Shown here piece after piece: positions 60,847 to 64,000 of a stretch of DNA of 64,000 nt (the stretch's first letter is position 1; every line of letters starts with the position of its first letter). The notes beneath the pieces were generated by a model. The model had not been told where the DNA came from. It saw only the letters and a program-made list of their open reading frames with translations, and did no database searches. A program made the translations under genes and the position numbers. This stretch comes from Purshia tridentata (Eukaryota; Streptophyta; Magnoliopsida; Rosales; Rosaceae): positions 62,001 to 126,000 of the forward strand of contig QANT01003864.1 of NCBI GenBank assembly GCA_003254885.1. Reading direction: 5' to 3'.

Positions 60847-61528
60847 AGGTGCCTTCACATTATAGCTTAAACGCTTCTTTAACCCAATTGCCTCCAACCC
60901 TTTTCCAGTTCCATAGTCAAAGAGTATCTCTTTGGCTTTTCCCTCAGACTTCCAGCTACCAAAGGACCCAACAATGCGACTTATTTGTGTACCTATGGAG
61001 GAAGGGAACAAATCCAAGAAATGATACTCTTGGAAATCTGATATATGGCCTAAGGGTTTTGAAATCTGAAGAATTGATCAAATAGCCCAGCTATATAGTA
61101 AGAGACAAAATCCTTCATTCTAAGTGTCACATTCCTTCAGACACAACTATACAGTAAAATGCCTTATGGAAATGACACATTTAGTTTTTAACATGTAGGT
61201 ACCTCCAGTGGTTTTCTTTTTGAGTTCTATGAAGAAATAGAAGTCCATGTACTTTTTGATATCGTTTGATTTGTAGGGAGCAAACTTGTTCCATATGATG
61301 ACCAATTCCTCTCCACTGTATAGATTATAGTTGAGGATGATTCCATTTTGCTCCTCATCTAGACCTTGAATATGCTTGGGTACCAAGTAGTCCAGGACCA
61401 ACTCATCTTCTGTTGGTGAAAACAAAAGCCTACAGGCAGTGGTTGAGGCTCCATAGCAGCATTGATTGGAGGCTCCACAATAGCAGCATTGGCAATGGTG
61501 TTGTTCTATTCCATGGCGATGGTTTCTT
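60847..61528 (-). pseudogene. NAC-domain gene fragment, left arm of a palindrome
   Basis: The minus strand encodes FSPTEDELVLDYLVPKHIQG and IIWNKFAPYKS...FYFFIELKKKTTGG (61412-61190) and later GSFGSWKSEGKAKEILFDYG and AIGLKKRLSYNVKAP. These are subdomains of the NAC DNA-binding domain (compare FHPTDEELV, EWYFF and GxWKxxG). Two exons separated by an intron-like stretch are implied. The expected start region has an in-frame stop (ATGGAATAG). It is paired base for base with 61636-62316. Confidence 0.75.
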
Positions 61529-61635
61529 AATGCTACTTTGGAGCCTTAGCCAAGATTTAACCCTCTTCAATCACAATTGATTGGAATTCTCCTCTCAATT
61601 CAGACTTTGCTTCATCAAGTTTCAATAACTTCTCC

Positions 61636-62334
61636 AAGAAACCACTGTCATGGAGCAGAACAACACCATTGCTAATGCTGCTGTTGTGGAGTCTCCAATC
61701 AATGCCGCTATGGAGCCTCAGCCACTGCATGCAGGCTTTCGTTTTTCACAACAGAAGATGAGTTGGTCCTGGACTACTTGGTACCCAAACATATTCAAGG
61801 TCTAGATGAGAAGCAAAATGGAATCATCTTCAACTATAATCTGTACAGTGGAGAGGAACCGGTCATCATATGGAACAAGTTTGCTCCCTACAAATCAAAA
61901 GTTACCAAAAAGTACACGGACTTCTATTTCTTCACAGAACTCAAAAAGAAAACCACTGGAGGTACCTACATGTTAAAAACTAAATGTGTCATTTCCATAA
62001 GGCATTTTACTGTATAGTTGTTTCTGAAGGAGTGTGACACTTAGAATGAAGGATTTTGTCTCTTACTGTATAGCTGGGCTATTTGATCAATTCTTCAGAT
62101 TTCAAAACCCCTAGGCCATATATCAGATTTCAAGAGTATCATTTCTTGGATTTGTGCCCTTCCTCCACAGGTACACAAATAAGTCGCATTGTTGGGTCCT
62201 TTGGTAGCTGGAAGTCTGAGGGAAAAGCCAAAGAGATAATCTTTGACTATGGAACTGGAAAAGGGTTGGAGGCAATTGGGTTAAAGAAGCGTTTAAGCTA
62301 TAATGTGAAGGCACCTATGAACAATGATCTATAA
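61636..62334 (+). pseudogene. NAC-domain gene fragment, right arm of a palindrome
   Basis: The plus strand reads MEQNNTIANAAVVESPINAA, then HAGFRFS, and after a one-base loss relative to the other arm LVLDYLVPKHIQG and IIWNKFAPYKS...FYFFTELKKKTTGG. The second part is GSFGSWKSEGKAKEIIFDYG, ending near 62334. It is the inverted copy of 60847-61528, with no net length change and only scattered substitutions. A putative further exon lies at 62527-62703. Confidence 0.75.
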
Positions 62335-62526
62335 TGTGAAGGCAACTATGAACAAGGTGGATCATGGTGGAGTATAGAATCTATAGATTGAATTATACCA
62401 CCAAATAAAAATACAAGATCACTGTATGCATACCAATATTGGTTTTGATTTTGATACAAGGATATGCTTTGTAATATTTTTAATTAGTTATTTAATTAAT
62501 TATGGTTTTCTTTGGGTTTTATACAG

Positions 62527-62703
62527 AATGTGAAGGAGTACGCCCTGTGCATTCTTAGGAATCTAAATCCTGGTGCTTAACTTCCAGATGAGAATGGGAA
62601 CAAGAGGAAGGCACCACCCCAGGATCAGGATGATGGAGGACCAAAGGTTGATACAGGTGCAAAGGATGATGATGTGGCCTTGATCTTCAGCTTAAGCTCT
62701 AGG
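62527..62703 (+). pseudogene. Putative later exon of the NAC-like gene
   Basis: After a T-rich stretch and ATACAG the frame reads NVKEYALCILRNLNPGA, a stop, then LPDENGNKRKAPP and an acidic stretch ending SLSSR before GTGAGT. The NVKEYALCILRNL part resembles the end of the NAC domain (xMHEYxLCxIYK). The stop codon near 62578 would cut the protein. This part lies outside the palindrome, so the right arm is probably the older, in-place copy. Confidence 0.45.
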
Positions 62704-64000
62704 TGAGTTGTGCATGGGATTGTAGTTTGTTTTTGTGGTGGATTCTAGTTATTTAGGTGCTGAAGGTCTGTGGCATATGGTTGTTGATTTGATGAAATGA
62801 AACAAAGTCTAGTTATTCTAGTTATAGACTAATTTCCATATTTTATAGTTATTCTATTTACAGCCTAATTTCCAATATTTTAAAAGTTTATGCAATACAG
62901 TAATCCTAATAAAGAAAGGTTCAAAGTCTGATACTATCAAACAGGATTGAAGCCTAATTTCCAATTCTGAACCTTTCTTGTTAGACTTTGCAGCCTAAAC
63001 TTTTACAATTGTGAGCCTTTCTTATTAGGATTGCAGCCTAGTTCTATGCAATACTGTAATCCTAATAAGAAAGGTTCAAAGTTTGTGTTGGAAATCAGCA
63101 CAACCCACTGTTGGAGAACTTTTTGCCAAGCATACACTATTTAAGTTGGATGATATTTATCTGTTGTTGACTTTGGGAAAAATGCATATTACTTGTCTGG
63201 TTCCTTTTGTGCCTTTTTTGATTTCTGAAGAAGTCAGAATTCATAACAGTAGAAGCAAAAATAACCTTATATCATTACAAGTAAAACCTTACACACAACA
63301 TGACAAGTTGAATATTGTGCCTGATTTTTTAACATTTTGGTTTGAACATTAAATTGAAATAATGTCCTGTGTTTGACTTGTGCGAACTTGTTGGCCCTTC
63401 TACCTGAGTCTTTGTGCGAAGTTTGCTGTCCTTCATCAAGCAATATTTTCTTTAATTATAGTCAACTGCACTGACCCTTTTATTTATTTGATAACTCTTT
63501 GTTTCTTAACAGGATGCAGCTAAAATCATACAGGGCACGACCGAATCCTGACACACTCAAGTTTCGAAAGAAAGCCTTCTTAAGTTGGAGCACATCCAAT
63601 TCCCTCATAAATGGTTTAAATGATAATGCAATGGTAGCCCTTGATGATGTACGCATCTTTATTCTGAATAATATATAGCTTTTCCTAGTTAACATGTGCA
63701 CTAGCACATTAGCATAAGCTTACTGGATTTATTTCCATGGTAAACAATCAGTGAATCACTGTAAGTCATATTCAACTGCGTTAAACTGGCCTTAGTCTCT
63801 GAGGATGATGGCATTGTTGTGTCAATCAAGCTTTTTGGGTATGTGGGTTAAGTGTGCCGCTTTTGCACAACCCAAACTGAATTTTATGTATTTGGTTCCT
63901 TAGAGTGTGAAGAAATGAGTAAGTTTGATTCTATTGCATCAAATGTGTGTCTATTGCAATGGATGTGATGGTATGTAGTAGATTAGATTGTTATTGTGGT
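62704..64000 (+). other. Downstream of the NAC relic, possible exon at 63513-63640
   Basis: Near 62890-63080 a 25-base word (AATCCTAATAAGAAAGGTTC) occurs directly and inverted several times. At about 63513, after TTAACAG, a frame reads MQLKSYRARPNPDTLKFRKK and later ALDDV before GTACGC. This could be a later exon of the NAC-like gene or of an unknown gene running off the window. No family was recognised. Confidence 0.3.

Noticed and set aside
61763-62334. Functional NAC transcription factor gene
   Set aside because: The start region is out of frame with the domain and a later exon has a stop. The domain is also incomplete, so it is treated as a pseudogene.

Overview
This is plant nuclear DNA from a eudicot. 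It shows intron-rich genes with GT-AG junctions, AT-rich introns, GA/CT microsatellites in leaders, many small foldback DNA transposons and an 11S/7S-type seed storage gene. Protein character suggests a woody rosid, possibly Rosaceae, but the sequence alone does not fix the family.

Layout. 1-2.6 kb: repeat-bearing intergenic DNA. 2.7-6.1 kb and 8.0-11.1 kb: two tandem RNase H-like/RBR E3 ubiquitin ligase genes on the + strand. Each is followed by decaying copies of its own last exon (5.5-7.2 kb and 13.4-14.3 kb). 15.3-19.0 kb: a membrane-anchored alpha/beta hydrolase (6 exons). 21.3-37.9 kb: the plant tRNA ligase RNL, reconstructed here as 27 exons and 1192 residues. 38.3-39.4 kb: a LINE-type RNase H relic and a Mutator-like MITE with a perfect 9-bp target duplication. 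39.5-41.9 kb (-): mitochondrial 3-hydroxyacyl-thioester dehydratase. 42.8-46.5 kb (-): exonuclease V (7 exons). 49.7-51.9 kb (+): vicilin-like seed protein with RY and G-box motifs upstream. 53.5-56.1 kb (+): PDIL5-1-type ER thioredoxin protein. 57.3-59.9 kb (-): eEF1A with a 1-kb leader intron. 60.5-62.7 kb: NAC-domain gene fragments arranged as a near-perfect palindrome.

Two observations stand out. First, the eEF1A leader intron holds two copies of a box C/D snoRNA, sense to the gene. Its two guides match adjacent parts of 18S rRNA, and one of them is the U25/snR57 type. Second, the NAC palindrome has arms of about 680 bp with a loop of about 107 bp. It would fold into a long hairpin RNA if transcribed, the kind of structure thought to give rise to new small-RNA loci.

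The gene order also mixes neighbours that, as I recall, lie on two Arabidopsis chromosomes: RNL, eEF1A and PDIL5-1 on chromosome 1; an RNase H/RBR ligase, the mitochondrial dehydratase, EXO5 and eEF1A on chromosome 5. This window therefore looks like a less fractionated version of an ancestral block. The genes are mostly housekeeping (tRNA splicing, translation elongation, mitochondrial fatty acid synthesis, genome maintenance, ER folding) and do not form one pathway.
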